From a virus, in IMG/VR virus record IMGVR_UViG_3300006802_000589, positions 1-23,583 of that record: DNA of 23,583 nucleotides. One strand, written 5' to 3'. A model generated the notes under the pieces. It ran no database searches. It worked only from the letters and a program-made list of their open reading frames with translations, and was not told the origin of the DNA. Shown piece after piece: positions 1 through 7,701 of the stretch (the first letter of the stretch is position 1; every line of letters starts with the position of its first letter). A program made the position numbers and the translations under genes.

Positions 1-3000
1 GATGTAAGCGGCACCTACAATGCCATAGTCGTTGCTGACGACAGCCACAATCACATCATAGCCAACGTGGACGGCTTGCAGACCGCACTGGATGGCAAGT
101 CGGCAACTAGCCACAACCACACGCTTGACGGCCTCTCCAACACGACCATCACCAGCAATACCTCTGGCGAAATTCTCAAGTGGAACGGTTCTGCGTGGGT
201 CAACAACACGCTGGCCGAGGCTGGCATACAGCCCACTGGTAGCTACCTGACAGGCAACCAAACAATTACCCTGTCTGGTGACGCCACTGGCTCTGGAACT
301 ACATCTATTGTTGTTACTGTTGCAGATGACAGCCACAACCACATCATCAGCAACGTCGATGGCCTACAGACTGCACTGGACGCCAAGCTGAACCTGTCCG
401 GCGGTACTATGACTGGCTCCCTTACAATGGGTGCTAATAATATTTATATGTCGAACTCAAATATTAGTGGCGTCAATAATCTCTATATTAACGACCCCGG
501 AGAAGGTATTACTTTCCAAGGTACAACTAATGTAACTTTGGCAGCGATTGATGATGCTACTGATAGTATTATGGACTTTGCTGGTGCAACAGAATTACGC
601 CGTAATAATAATAAAGTCTGGGACGCTGGTAATGATGGTGCAGATAGTGGCCTTGATGCTGATCTGCTGGACGGTCAGCAGGGTTCCTACTATGCGCCCA
701 AAACAATAGGTGTTTATTATGTAACTGGCACAGGCACTGTAGCTGGAACGTGGACAGGCTCAAACTCCGACATTGATTCCTACTACGAAGGTCTTGTAGT
801 AAAATTCAAGATCAACATTGCAGGTGCCTCTACCACCACCTTAAACATTAACGGTTTAGGTGCCAAAACGGTTTATCTTTATGGCACCACTAAGCTGACC
901 ACACATTATCCGGTAGGCACTGTTCTTGACCTAACCTACACGAATGACAATGGTGGCTCGTTCTATGCTACGATGTGGTATGACACCACGGACGACTATC
1001 GTATTCGCTGGCAGAACAACATTACTGCGGGGGCATACATCCACGGCTATCAGCTTCTGCTAGAAGGCATGGATGGCAAGTTCTACCCGGTTACTGAAGG
1101 CGGGGCAAATAGCACTACGAATACGGTATCGACTGCTTCATTTAAGCCGCAGGGCACTATGCTGTATTACGATACCAGCACAGACATTGCGGCTAATGCC
1201 ACGGCAGGCGGATACTCCCTCTATGAAGGCCTTTACACAGGCACAATGGAGTATTGGTCAAACCGCTCCACGACAGCATGGGCTACTACTGGACTGCCTG
1301 TATATCTCGTAGGGTCTATCAACTCCAGCGGTGCGTTCATCCTTGACAATAGCACCACGACAGCGTTCTTGACTCAAGACCTGCCCACCTCCGCTGATGG
1401 CAAGGTCTATATGCAGGTTGGTGTTATGAACAACACGACCGACGCTATACGTCTGGCCGTGAATCACCCAATCTTTGAATATATAGATGGGGCCATTCGT
1501 CCGTATGCGTATGATAGCGGCAACCAGACCATCACACTGTCTGGCGACCTTACTGGCTCAGGCACAACTTCTATAAACGCACAGATTGCTGCAAATGTTG
1601 TTGGCGCTAACGAGTTGAATGTGACCGGAAATGGTACAACGGCCCAATACTTGCGTTCTGACGGTGATGGCTCTTTCTCATGGGCTACTCCAACAGACAC
1701 TAATACTACTTATAGTGCGGGTAGTGGTATCAGCCTTTCTGGCACTACTTTCAGTGTAGCTGCCGGGACTGGGCTTACACAAGACGCAGGTGGATTGTCA
1801 GTAACCGCAAACGGCATTAGTGCCGCCCAGCTTAATGTCACAGGTAATGGTACTACTACACAATACCTCCGCTCTGATGGCGATGGCTCCTTTACTTGGG
1901 CTACACCGACTGACACAAACACGACCTACAGTGCTGGCTCTGGATTAACTCTATCAGGCACTACATTCAGTCATTCTGATACTTCTAGTCAAACGTCTGT
2001 GAATAACTCTAACGGTGTTGTTATACAAGACGTATCTCTGGATACATATGGTCACGTTACTGGATTAATATCTGCTGATCTTGATGGTCGTTATTACACT
2101 GAGTCAGAATCTGACGCACGATATCTTCGCAAAAACACCAACGACACATCGGTCGGCTATATCGCTGCTGAAGGGTTTGTAAACACAGGGGCTGGCTCCC
2201 TGTCGATCTTCAACCCGCACAATGCTAACTATGCGACCACGACCTCAACAGTGACTGGTGCAATTAAGATCACGTTGCCAGTGTCTTGGACGAACACCAT
2301 GATGCGGATGACTATCCGTATTTATGAGTATGCGACCAACGAGGGCTTCGATGTTGTTTGTGGCGGCTATAACTACAGTCCGAGTTCATCTTGGAGCAAC
2401 CCGTTTGCCTACATCCTTGGCAACCCCAACGTAAACCGGAACTTCAACATCCGTTTCGGTCACGATGGCACCAATTGCTGCATCTACATTGGTGAAACTA
2501 CGTCAACGTGGTCTTACCCGCAGGTGGCGGTGACGCAATTTGTGGCTGGATACAGCAACTATTCGGCTGAAACTTGGAATGACGGATGGGATATTGGCTT
2601 TGTCACAACGCTCGGCACGATAACCCAAACCATCTCCAACTCGGAAGTTGGTCGTTATGTGGACAACCAGCTTGTATTCCATGATGGCTATCACCCAAAT
2701 GCTGATAAGCTAACTACAGCCCGCAGCATTGCCCTTACAGGTGATGTAACTGGTAGTGCTAGTTTCGATGGCGCTGCTAATATAAGCATCACTGCTACCG
2801 TTGCTGACGATAGCCACAACCACATCATCAGCAACGTCGATGGTTTGCAGACTGCGCTTGATGGTAAGTCAGCAACGAGCCACAACCACACGCTCGACAG
2901 CCTTTCCAACACGACCATCACCAGCAACACATCTGGTGAAATCCTTAAATGGAATGGCACAGCTTGGGTGAATAACACGCTGGCAGAGGCTGGCATTCAG

Positions 3001-3840
3001 CCTTCTGGCAGCTATCTGACGGGCAACCAGACCATCACGCTGTCCGGTGACGCCACTGGTTCTGGCACTACGTCTATTGTCGTTACTGTAGCAGATGACA
3101 GCCACAACCACATCATCGGCAATGTTGATGGCTTGCAGACTGCTTTGGATGGGAAGCTGAACCTGTCGGGCGGCACGATGACTGGGGTTATTACCAGTAC
3201 TGGCGGTAGTACTACGGCAGGCGTCATAGAAACTGACGACACAGATCAATGGTGGATAAAGCTCTCTTCATATGATGTAGGTATATATTGGAACACTACC
3301 AACAACCATATAAACCTACGAAACACATATGGTAACTTGCAGTATAACGGCAACAATGTCTGGCATTCAGGCAACGATGGATCAGGCTCTGGCTTAGATG
3401 CTGACTTGCTGGATGGCCTTCAGGCCGCTTCGTTCCTACGCAAAGACACCAGTGATACATCCACTGGAACAATCAGCGCAGCCACCTTCAACGCCACCAG
3501 CACTACCAACGGCGGCTTCCAAGGTATTGATGCTGACACGGCAGCTTCTCCGTCCTTTACTTGGAGTGCTGACCTTAACACGGGCATCTGGCGTCCCGGT
3601 GCTGACCAAGTTGGTATTACTACTGGCGGCTCAAATAGGGTTACAGTGAGCACTACTGCTGTAACCTCGACGCTTCCGCATCGCATAACTGGAGGACAAC
3701 CGTTCTGGGAAAATTCTCAAGCGGTTACATCTAGCTACACAATAACGGATGGATACAATGCCATGTCGGCTGGCCCGATCACGATCAACTCCGGTGTCAC
3801 TGTTACGGTTGGCGCAGGCGAAACATGGACGGTGGTATAA
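1..3840 (+). CDS. Large modular tail fibre protein, 5' end outside window
   Basis: The frame is open from base 1, so the gene begins upstream; the GTG at 67 lies inside a repeat unit and is not the start. At least 1279 residues are visible. They are low in Cys and rich in Thr, Ser, Gly and Asn, as in trimeric fibre shafts. Known fibre motifs include DARYLRK (near 2116), DADLLDG (twice, near 655 and 3400) and SGGTMTG (near 396 and 3165). Four copies of a SHNHII...LQT-LD unit occur at 31-99, 319-387, 2800-2868 and 3088-3156. A non-repetitive beta-type domain lies at about 2170-2680. The C-terminus (near 3730-3837) ends in a hydrophobic-alternating strand finishing TWTVV, common at fibre ends. 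It probably reaches from the tail towards the host surface. Base composition is mosaic, with AT-rich patches (about 421-640) in a GC-richer frame. The next gene starts directly after the stop. Confidence 0.9.
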   Translation, partial: DVSGTYNAIVVADDSHNHIIANVDGLQTALDGKSATSHNHTLDGLSNTTITSNTSGEILKWNGSAWVNNTLAEAGIQPTGSYLTGNQTITLSGDATGSGTTSIVVTVADDSHNHIISNVDGLQTALDAKLNLSGGTMTGSLTMGANNIYMSNSNISGVNNLYINDPGEGITFQGTTNVTLAAIDDATDSIMDFAGATELRRNNNKVWDAGNDGADSGLDADLLDGQQGSYYAPKTIGVYYVTGTGTVAGTWTGSNSDIDSYYEGLVVKFKINIAGASTTTLNINGLGAKTVYLYGTTKLTTHYPVGTVLDLTYTNDNGGSFYATMWYDTTDDYRIRWQNNITAGAYIHGYQLLLEGMDGKFYPVTEGGANSTTNTVSTASFKPQGTMLYYDTSTDIAANATAGGYSLYEGLYTGTMEYWSNRSTTAWATTGLPVYLVGSINSSGAFILDNSTTTAFLTQDLPTSADGKVYMQVGVMNNTTDAIRLAVNHPIFEYIDGAIRPYAYDSGNQTITLSGDLTGSGTTSINAQIAANVVGANELNVTGNGTTAQYLRSDGDGSFSWATPTDTNTTYSAGSGISLSGTTFSVAAGTGLTQDAGGLSVTANGISAAQLNVTGNGTTTQYLRSDGDGSFTWATPTDTNTTYSAGSGLTLSGTTFSHSDTSSQTSVNNSNGVVIQDVSLDTYGHVTGLISADLDGRYYTESESDARYLRKNTNDTSVGYIAAEGFVNTGAGSLSIFNPHNANYATTTSTVTGAIKITLPVSWTNTMMRMTIRIYEYATNEGFDVVCGGYNYSPSSSWSNPFAYILGNPNVNRNFNIRFGHDGTNCCIYIGETTSTWSYPQVAVTQFVAGYSNYSAETWNDGWDIGFVTTLGTITQTISNSEVGRYVDNQLVFHDGYHPNADKLTTARSIALTGDVTGSASFDGAANISITATVADDSHNHIISNVDGLQTALDGKSATSHNHTLDSLSNTTITSNTSGEILKWNGTAWVNNTLAEAGIQPSGSYLTGNQTITLSGDATGSGTTSIVVTVADDSHNHIIGNVDGLQTALDGKLNLSGGTMTGVITSTGGSTTAGVIETDDTDQWWIKLSSYDVGIYWNTTNNHINLRNTYGNLQYNGNNVWHSGNDGSGSGLDADLLDGLQAASFLRKDTSDTSTGTISAATFNATSTTNGGFQGIDADTAASPSFTWSADLNTGIWRPGADQVGITTGGSNRVTVSTTAVTSTLPHRITGGQPFWENSQAVTSSYTITDGYNAMSAGPITINSGVTVTVGAGETWTVV
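31..416 (+). repeat. Duplicated 129-codon fibre module, copy 1
   Basis: This stretch corresponds to 2800-3185 at a constant offset of 2769 bases. The 129 encoded residues differ at only six conservative positions between copies, while many third codon positions differ. Each copy begins and ends with a SHNHII...LQT-LD unit. Confidence 0.9.
2800..3185 (+). repeat. Duplicated 129-codon fibre module, copy 2
   Basis: This is the partner of 31-416 within the same fibre gene. The block contains TLD(G/S)LSNTTITSNTSGE, WVNNTLAEAGIQP and GNQTITLSGDATGSGTTS in the same order in both copies. Confidence 0.9.
3732..3764 (+). repeat. 33-base exact direct repeat, copy 1
   Basis: Identical to 14243-14275. 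It lies near the 3' end of the fibre gene and encodes SYTITDGYNA plus one Met codon. Both copies are read in the same codon phase. Confidence 0.9.
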
Positions 3841-4197
3841 ATGAGCACACTCAAGGTAAACAGTATTGTCCCAGCCAACGCAGGCTCTGAGGACTATTCC
3901 CTAGTGAGGGCTTGGGCTGCTAAATTCTACGATTTCGGCATTGAGGGCGACGATTTTAATGTAAGCTCATACACCGATTTGGGAACAGATGTTGGAGTCA
4001 CATTCAGCGCATCATTTGCAACCGCAGGCTATGCCGTTGTCTGCAATGCAGATAGAGTTGGTTTATCTGGGACAATCGCTAGATTTGCTATGGCGGCAGA
4101 TCACACGACCTCTGGATTTACTGCGGCCTGCTGGACTACAACCCCTGCAACTAGCACTGTTGGTATGAGCTTTTCGGCACATGGGAGTATGGCATGA
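3841..4197 (+). CDS. Small fibre-tip-like protein (tip 1)
   Basis: This 118-aa protein opens MSTLKVNSIVPANAGSE and has an Ala/Thr/Ser-rich beta-type body. The opening and the later A-Y-A-V-V segment match the pattern of the 4583 gene (MSVIKVDTIQTASGTE, N-Y-A-V-G), so the two appear to be paralogues. Domains of this kind commonly form the C-terminus of phage tail fibres; here it is a separate protein. The ATG follows the fibre stop with no gap, and its own stop overlaps the next gene in ATGA (4194-4197). The context suggests that it binds the fibre end or recognises the host surface. This is inferred from position and resemblance; no catalytic motif is visible. Confidence 0.7.
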   Translation: MSTLKVNSIVPANAGSEDYSLVRAWAAKFYDFGIEGDDFNVSSYTDLGTDVGVTFSASFATAGYAVVCNADRVGLSGTIARFAMAADHTTSGFTAACWTTTPATSTVGMSFSAHGSMA

Positions 4198-4586
4198 CCA
4201 ACTACCGTGTGATCTATGAAGACCCTGATGATCTGGATGCACCAGCCAAGGTGCTTGTCCCGTCTGACAACTGGATGGCTGACGCTATGGCTGGCAAGCT
4301 GCCACCGATCTGGGTCTACTGGCAACTACAGGACGACGAGGCTCAGGCCATCGCTGAAGGGCGTCACAGCACCTTTAGGCACAACCCTGAGAAGCTGGCC
4401 CTGCAATACACTGCGCCCCGCATTGGCCCTCTCACTGAGGAAGAGGCCATTGAGTATCTGATTATGAAGGACATCCCCCGCCGAGTGTGGGGCAAGGAGC
4501 ACAACCGGCCTATGTTCAAGATTGTGACCAAGGATCAGGTGCCGAGTGATCGGTCGTTCCGCAACGCATGGAGGCTCGCAGCATGA
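4194..4586 (+). CDS. Putative tail fibre chaperone, N-terminal-type half
   Basis: This is a 130-aa acidic, soluble protein beginning MTNYRVIYEDPDDLDAPAKV, without signal peptide or membrane segment. Its last residues contain PSDRSFRNAW (4542-4571). The same ten-residue phrase, eight positions identical, occurs near the start of the 4927 product. In phage proteins of this kind, from memory, that phrase joins an N-terminal domain to a C-terminal helical domain containing an A-K-x-I-x-x-x-K-I-R-x-A-R pattern. Here the protein stops five residues after the phrase, so it looks like the front half of a chaperone whose back half is the 4927 gene. It is coupled by ATGA at both ends. A fibre-assembly role is inferred from neighbours and from this family resemblance. 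Confidence 0.6.
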   Translation: MTNYRVIYEDPDDLDAPAKVLVPSDNWMADAMAGKLPPIWVYWQLQDDEAQAIAEGRHSTFRHNPEKLALQYTAPRIGPLTEEEAIEYLIMKDIPRRVWGKEHNRPMFKIVTKDQVPSDRSFRNAWRLAA

Positions 4587-4915
4587 GTGTCATCAAGGTT
4601 GATACAATCCAGACTGCTTCTGGCACAGAGGTATACACGGCAAAGGCTTGGGTGAGGTTCAACGGCTCAAGCATTACAATCTATGGAAGCGGTAATGTCT
4701 CAAGCATTACGGACAATGGTGTTGGCATTTTCACAACAAATTTCAGCTCTAATCTTGCGTCCAGCAACTACGCTGTGGGCGCTTGCTCTGGAACCAGTAA
4801 TGTCCGAATTCCTGCAATCCAGACTTGGACGACTAGCAGTAGCCAATGTGAGTGGACGAACCATTCTGTCGTTTATTGTGATGTGAGCAGTGCCGATATG
4901 CTTTACACTCTTTAG
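4583..4915 (+). CDS. Small fibre-tip-like protein (tip 2)
   Basis: The product is 110 aa from the ATG at 4583. I chose this start over the in-frame ATG at 4568 because it makes the ATGA overlap with the preceding stop, has GGAGG eight bases upstream (4570-4574), and gives the N-terminus MSVIKVDTIQTASGTE, which aligns with tip 1. The body (AKAWVRFNGS, then SGNVSSITDNGVG) is the pattern of a beta-rich domain often found at the distal end of phage tail fibres. It has several cysteines, unlike the fibre shaft. The likely role is a fibre tip or receptor-contacting subunit. It lies between the two apparent halves of a chaperone (4194 and 4927 genes), which suggests it was inserted there. Confidence 0.7.
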   Translation: MSVIKVDTIQTASGTEVYTAKAWVRFNGSSITIYGSGNVSSITDNGVGIFTTNFSSNLASSNYAVGACSGTSNVRIPAIQTWTTSSSQCEWTNHSVVYCDVSSADMLYTL

Positions 4916-4926
4916 AGGAGCTACAC

Positions 4927-5280
4927 ATGACTAAAACATTCACGAAAATTGGGGCAATCCTCTACGACAACTCTCTCTGGCAGGCTCCCTCCGACCGGAC
5001 CTTTCGAGATGCGTGGGCATCTGCTGGTGCAGACAGCGGTGTCATCACCGTTGACATGGACAGAGCCAAGGACATCTGGCGGGAGAAAATCCGTCAAGCC
5101 CGTGACTTTGCTCCTCTGGATGCAGCCTTTATGAAGGCACTGGAGACTGGCGCTGATGCCTCTTCCGTTACTGCCCAGAAGCAAGCCCTGCGAGATGCAC
5201 CTGCTGATCCTGCCATTGATGCAGCCACCACGCCGGAGGAACTCAAGGCGGTCCAACCCGCTGGACTGAAGGTGGACTAA
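4927..5280 (+). CDS. Putative tail fibre assembly chaperone, C-terminal-type half
   Basis: This 117-aa protein follows a strong GAGGAG site directly after the previous stop. After a short N-terminus comes PSDRTFRDAW (4987-5016), then a helical part with VDMDRAKDIWREKIRQAR, a conserved-looking KQALRDAPADPAI stretch, and TPEELKAV near the end. This series is familiar from small proteins encoded just after tail fibre genes and thought to act in fibre assembly. It lacks the N-terminal domain usual in longer members; that part resembles the separate 4194 product. The function is inferred from family and position; the family recognition is from memory, with no search run. Confidence 0.65.
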   Translation: MTKTFTKIGAILYDNSLWQAPSDRTFRDAWASAGADSGVITVDMDRAKDIWREKIRQARDFAPLDAAFMKALETGADASSVTAQKQALRDAPADPAIDAATTPEELKAVQPAGLKVD

Positions 5281-5281
5281 G

Positions 5282-5632
5282 ATGCCAAGCTATATCAGAG
5301 GCGACGACAACTTTGACAGCGCAAATTTCGGGCCTAATGTAACTGTAGGGGCCGTTGGGACTTACGCTTGGCTCATGCGGACCGACTCAACTGCAAACGT
5401 GACTGCTGGAGACACAGTGGCAGGGTCCGGTCTTTTTTACGCTGCATTTTCGGCGGCAGCTTGGTCAATAAGCACCACCAATCACGCATTTGATGACGAG
5501 GCTGGCGACTTGGGCATGGGTCCGGGGACAGATTATAGGGTTAATCCATCTGGAACGTGGAGAGCTTGCGGGACCAGCTCCTCTGCTTCGTCGTATGGCT
5601 ACTCTACAACTCTTTGGGTGAGGATTTCGTGA
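5282..5632 (+). CDS. Small fibre-tip-like protein (tip 3)
   Basis: This 116-aa protein starts one base after the previous stop, with GAAGGTGG upstream, and ends in TGATG overlapping the next ATG. The sequence VGAVGTYAWLMR, then GDTVAGSGL, PSGTWRACG and the ending TLWVRIS follow the pattern of a C-terminal tail-fibre domain found in many phages (VG-x-Y, GxTVxGS-x-L, SGTWRxxG, LWVRIS). As a free-standing protein it would be an interchangeable fibre tip. It is not obviously related to tips 1 and 2, so the cassette carries at least two tip types. Its partner is the chaperone at 5632. Confidence 0.7.
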   Translation: MPSYIRGDDNFDSANFGPNVTVGAVGTYAWLMRTDSTANVTAGDTVAGSGLFYAAFSAAAWSISTTNHAFDDEAGDLGMGPGTDYRVNPSGTWRACGTSSSASSYGYSTTLWVRIS

Positions 5633-6039
5633 TGCAATATCGCAATGCAAAATATATCGACGAAAGTTCGGTGCTGATTGACTGCGAGATTGAGCATCCA
5701 GTCTACGGCTGGATACCATATACGATTGACCCAGCCGACACTGACATGACGATTGACAACAGCGTCCTTCTCGCTGCGATACACGAAGCTGGTGATGTCG
5801 AGCCATACGTTCCGCCAACGCAGGAAGAGCTTGATGCAGAGGCGGCAAAACAAGCCCGTGCAGCTCGGAACAGGATTTTGTCGAAGCAGGTTGACCCAAT
5901 CGTCACTAACCCCCTGCGCTGGGCCGAGATGACCGCAGAGCAACAGCGGGCTTGGACGGACTACCGCCGTGCATTGCTCGACATCACAGATCAGTCCGGC
6001 TTCCCAACAGACATTGCTTGGCCGACTAAACCGGAGTAG
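5632..6039 (+). CDS. Phage tail assembly chaperone-like protein
   Basis: The product is 135 aa from the ATG at 5632, which shares TGATG with the stop of the tip gene; the more upstream in-frame start at 5557 would lie deep inside that gene. The C-terminal third is diagnostic: a helix with AARNRILSKQVDPI, then LRWAEMTAEQQRAWTDYRRA, then LDITDQSGFP...WPTKP. This matches the phage tail assembly chaperone domain (Pfam Phage_tail_APC type) usually encoded just downstream of fibre or tip genes. The N-terminal part is a small acidic beta-type region. It probably helps the adjacent tip or fibre fold and trimerise, and is not expected in the mature virion. It is the last gene of the GC-rich block. Confidence 0.8.
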   Translation: MQYRNAKYIDESSVLIDCEIEHPVYGWIPYTIDPADTDMTIDNSVLLAAIHEAGDVEPYVPPTQEELDAEAAKQARAARNRILSKQVDPIVTNPLRWAEMTAEQQRAWTDYRRALLDITDQSGFPTDIAWPTKPE

Positions 6040-6044
6040 CTTAA

Positions 6045-7373
6045 GTGTTAGGCTTTAGCGCACTATCCCAAACAGCATTTTCAGAAGCAACAACATCTCT
6101 TGATGCTATTGTAACTATTACTGCTACAGTAGCTTCTGCTGTTAATTCTGCTGTAGAAGTAGACGCTAAAGCCCATATAGCCTGTGACTCCGTAAGTTCT
6201 TCTACTACTGCATCTTCTCTTGACTATGTAGCTATTGCAAGTATAACTACAGGAACTGTTTCTTCTCAAGTAGTAGCCTCTGACTTTGCTGATGTAGATG
6301 CACAGGCTAACATTACAGCTACCGCAATTACTGCTGTTATTGCTGCGTATGACTTTTCAGATGTTGATGCTCAGTCTAATATTACACTAAACTCTGTTGC
6401 ATCAACTATTACAGTTTACGGGCTATCTGATGTAGATGCTCAGGCCAATATTACAGCAGACGTAGTTACTGTAGTTACAGCAATAGAGGCTCTTGATAGC
6501 GTAGACGCACAGGCTAACTACGTTGTTACAGGCGTTGCATCTTCATTTGCCATAGACAATCTTGCTGATGTTGATGCACGAGCATCTATTGTTGTTTCTG
6601 CCAACAATGTTATGCAGCTTAGCTTTGGTAAAGCTGTTGATGCATTTGACGCTGATGCTAACGTCACACTTGAAGCAGCTACTGCTGTTGCATCTGTTAC
6701 TGCGATAGAAGATGTGCACCTAACAGCTAATCCAGTTGTTAGCTCTACTACAGCAAGCATTGTAAATAATGCCTTTACAGATGTAGATGCAAAAGCTACA
6801 ATAGTAGTAACTGCTAATAACTTGATGCAGCTTAGCTTTGGTAAAGCTGTTGATGCTTATGACGCTGACGCTAATGTTACTTTACAAGCTGTTACTGCTG
6901 TTGCATCTGTTACCGCCATAGATGTCCATATAACAGCTAATCCAGTTGTTAGCTCTACTACAGCAAGCATTGTAAATAGTGTCTTTACAGATGTAGTAGC
7001 AAGAGCTACAATAGCTGTAACTGCTAATAACTTGATGCGGCTTAGCTTTGGTAAAGCCGTTGATGCTTATGACGCAGATGCTAATGTTACTATACAATCT
7101 GTTACAGCAATAGGTGAGATAGAACTCTTTACGTATAAGATAGATGTTAAGACAACTGCCTCGTCAGTTTCTGCTTCTATTGTTGATAGTGCAGTTACAA
7201 CAAATGTCATCAACACTTTCCCATATGGTAACTTTGCAGAAGACTATAGCAGAAACAGACTTATTTATGTATCTGCCTTTGATAAGAATAAGCAGGTATA
7301 TGTAACTCCAATGAACTTCTCTGTTGTAATTCAGCCAGACCACAGAGATAACTTTGTGTATATTGCAGCATAA
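6045..7373 (+). CDS. Repeat-rich putative virion surface/fibre protein
   Basis: The product is 442 aa from a GTG at 6045 with GGAG eight bases upstream. After MLGFSALSQTAFSEA, an opening I recognise from phage virion proteins in similar positions, almost the whole protein is Val/Ala/Thr/Asp repeats. Short DVDAQANI-type units come first, then three longer units of about 70 residues with NNLMQLSFGKAVDAYDADAN (6561-7110). The last 40 residues are not repetitive (NRLIYVSAFDKNKQVYV, PDHRDNFVYIAA) and look like a small folded cap. No catalytic motif, signal or membrane segment is seen. Composition and position between fibre genes and the adaptor suggest a structural or decorating fibre-like protein; its exact role is unknown. 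AT-rich codon use begins here. Confidence 0.65.
   Translation: MLGFSALSQTAFSEATTSLDAIVTITATVASAVNSAVEVDAKAHIACDSVSSSTTASSLDYVAIASITTGTVSSQVVASDFADVDAQANITATAITAVIAAYDFSDVDAQSNITLNSVASTITVYGLSDVDAQANITADVVTVVTAIEALDSVDAQANYVVTGVASSFAIDNLADVDARASIVVSANNVMQLSFGKAVDAFDADANVTLEAATAVASVTAIEDVHLTANPVVSSTTASIVNNAFTDVDAKATIVVTANNLMQLSFGKAVDAYDADANVTLQAVTAVASVTAIDVHITANPVVSSTTASIVNSVFTDVVARATIAVTANNLMRLSFGKAVDAYDADANVTIQSVTAIGEIELFTYKIDVKTTASSVSASIVDSAVTTNVINTFPYGNFAEDYSRNRLIYVSAFDKNKQVYVTPMNFSVVIQPDHRDNFVYIAA
6561..7110 (+). repeat. Three tandem ~70-residue coding repeats
   Basis: Units start at about 6561, 6774 and 6984, 213 and 210 bases apart. Forty-eight bases are identical between 6721-6768 and 6931-6978, and 32 bases between 6612-6643 and 6825-6856. 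The second unit lacks one Glu codon relative to the first, and the third is incomplete. Such near-identity suggests recent expansion or ongoing homogenisation. Confidence 0.85.
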
Positions 7374-7382
7374 GGAAATAAA

Positions 7383-7700
7383 ATGTCCTACAAGTGGCCC
7401 GACAAAGATAAAGATGAAATCGTAGACTACAGTGTTGACTGGTCACGCTTTCTTGAAAACGATACTATTGCTGCTCTTGCGTGGTTCATTGATGACGCAG
7501 ACGGGAACAAGGTCCGTGTCTACGCTGCAGACGTTGTAAACGGTTTGCAGTTTGTGTATCAGACGTTTACAACTACTATTGCTACTATTCGTGTTAGCCT
7601 TGGCACAAACAATGTGCGTTATAAGATTACTTGTCAAATCAGTACTGCTGAAGGTTTGCAGTATGAAAGAAGTATCTTCCTGAGAGTCAAGGAGAAGTAA
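7383..7700 (+). CDS. Small beta-rich phage structural protein
   Basis: This 105-aa protein has AAGGA upstream. It begins MSYKWPDKDKDEIVDYSVDW, then FLENDTIAALAWFI, with later strands ending in SIFLRVKEK. The order W-P-x-K-D-x-D-E, DY-x-x-DW, DTI, T-I-x-V-x-L-G, Y-K-I-T and a final alternating strand is common in small Ig-like beta-sandwich proteins encoded near the head-tail adaptor in many phages. I know no assigned function; a virion decoration or joining role is likely from position. The stop is one base before the adaptor's start. Confidence 0.6.
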   Translation: MSYKWPDKDKDEIVDYSVDWSRFLENDTIAALAWFIDDADGNKVRVYAADVVNGLQFVYQTFTTTIATIRVSLGTNNVRYKITCQISTAEGLQYERSIFLRVKEK

Positions 7701-7701
7701 T

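Noticed and set aside
2691-3249. Several 76-126-aa minus-strand frames
   Set aside because: They are antisense shadows of the fibre repeats and reappear at each repeated module.
4568-4582. Upstream ATG as start of tip 2
   Set aside because: It would overlap the previous gene further and lacks a ribosome site; the ATG at 4583 has GGAGG at proper spacing and an ATGA overlap.
5557-5631. Longer 160-aa version of the tail assembly chaperone
   Set aside because: The additional 25 residues lie within the tip 3 gene; the ATG at 5632 forms TGATG with its stop.
1-6039. Diversity-generating retroelement acting on the fibre tips
   Set aside because: No reverse transcriptase, no template/variable repeat pair with adenine-biased differences; duplicated modules differ mainly at synonymous third positions of all base types.
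3841-6039. Invertible tip-switching segment
   Set aside because: All tip genes point the same way, and I found no inverted repeats flanking them or an invertase gene in the window.
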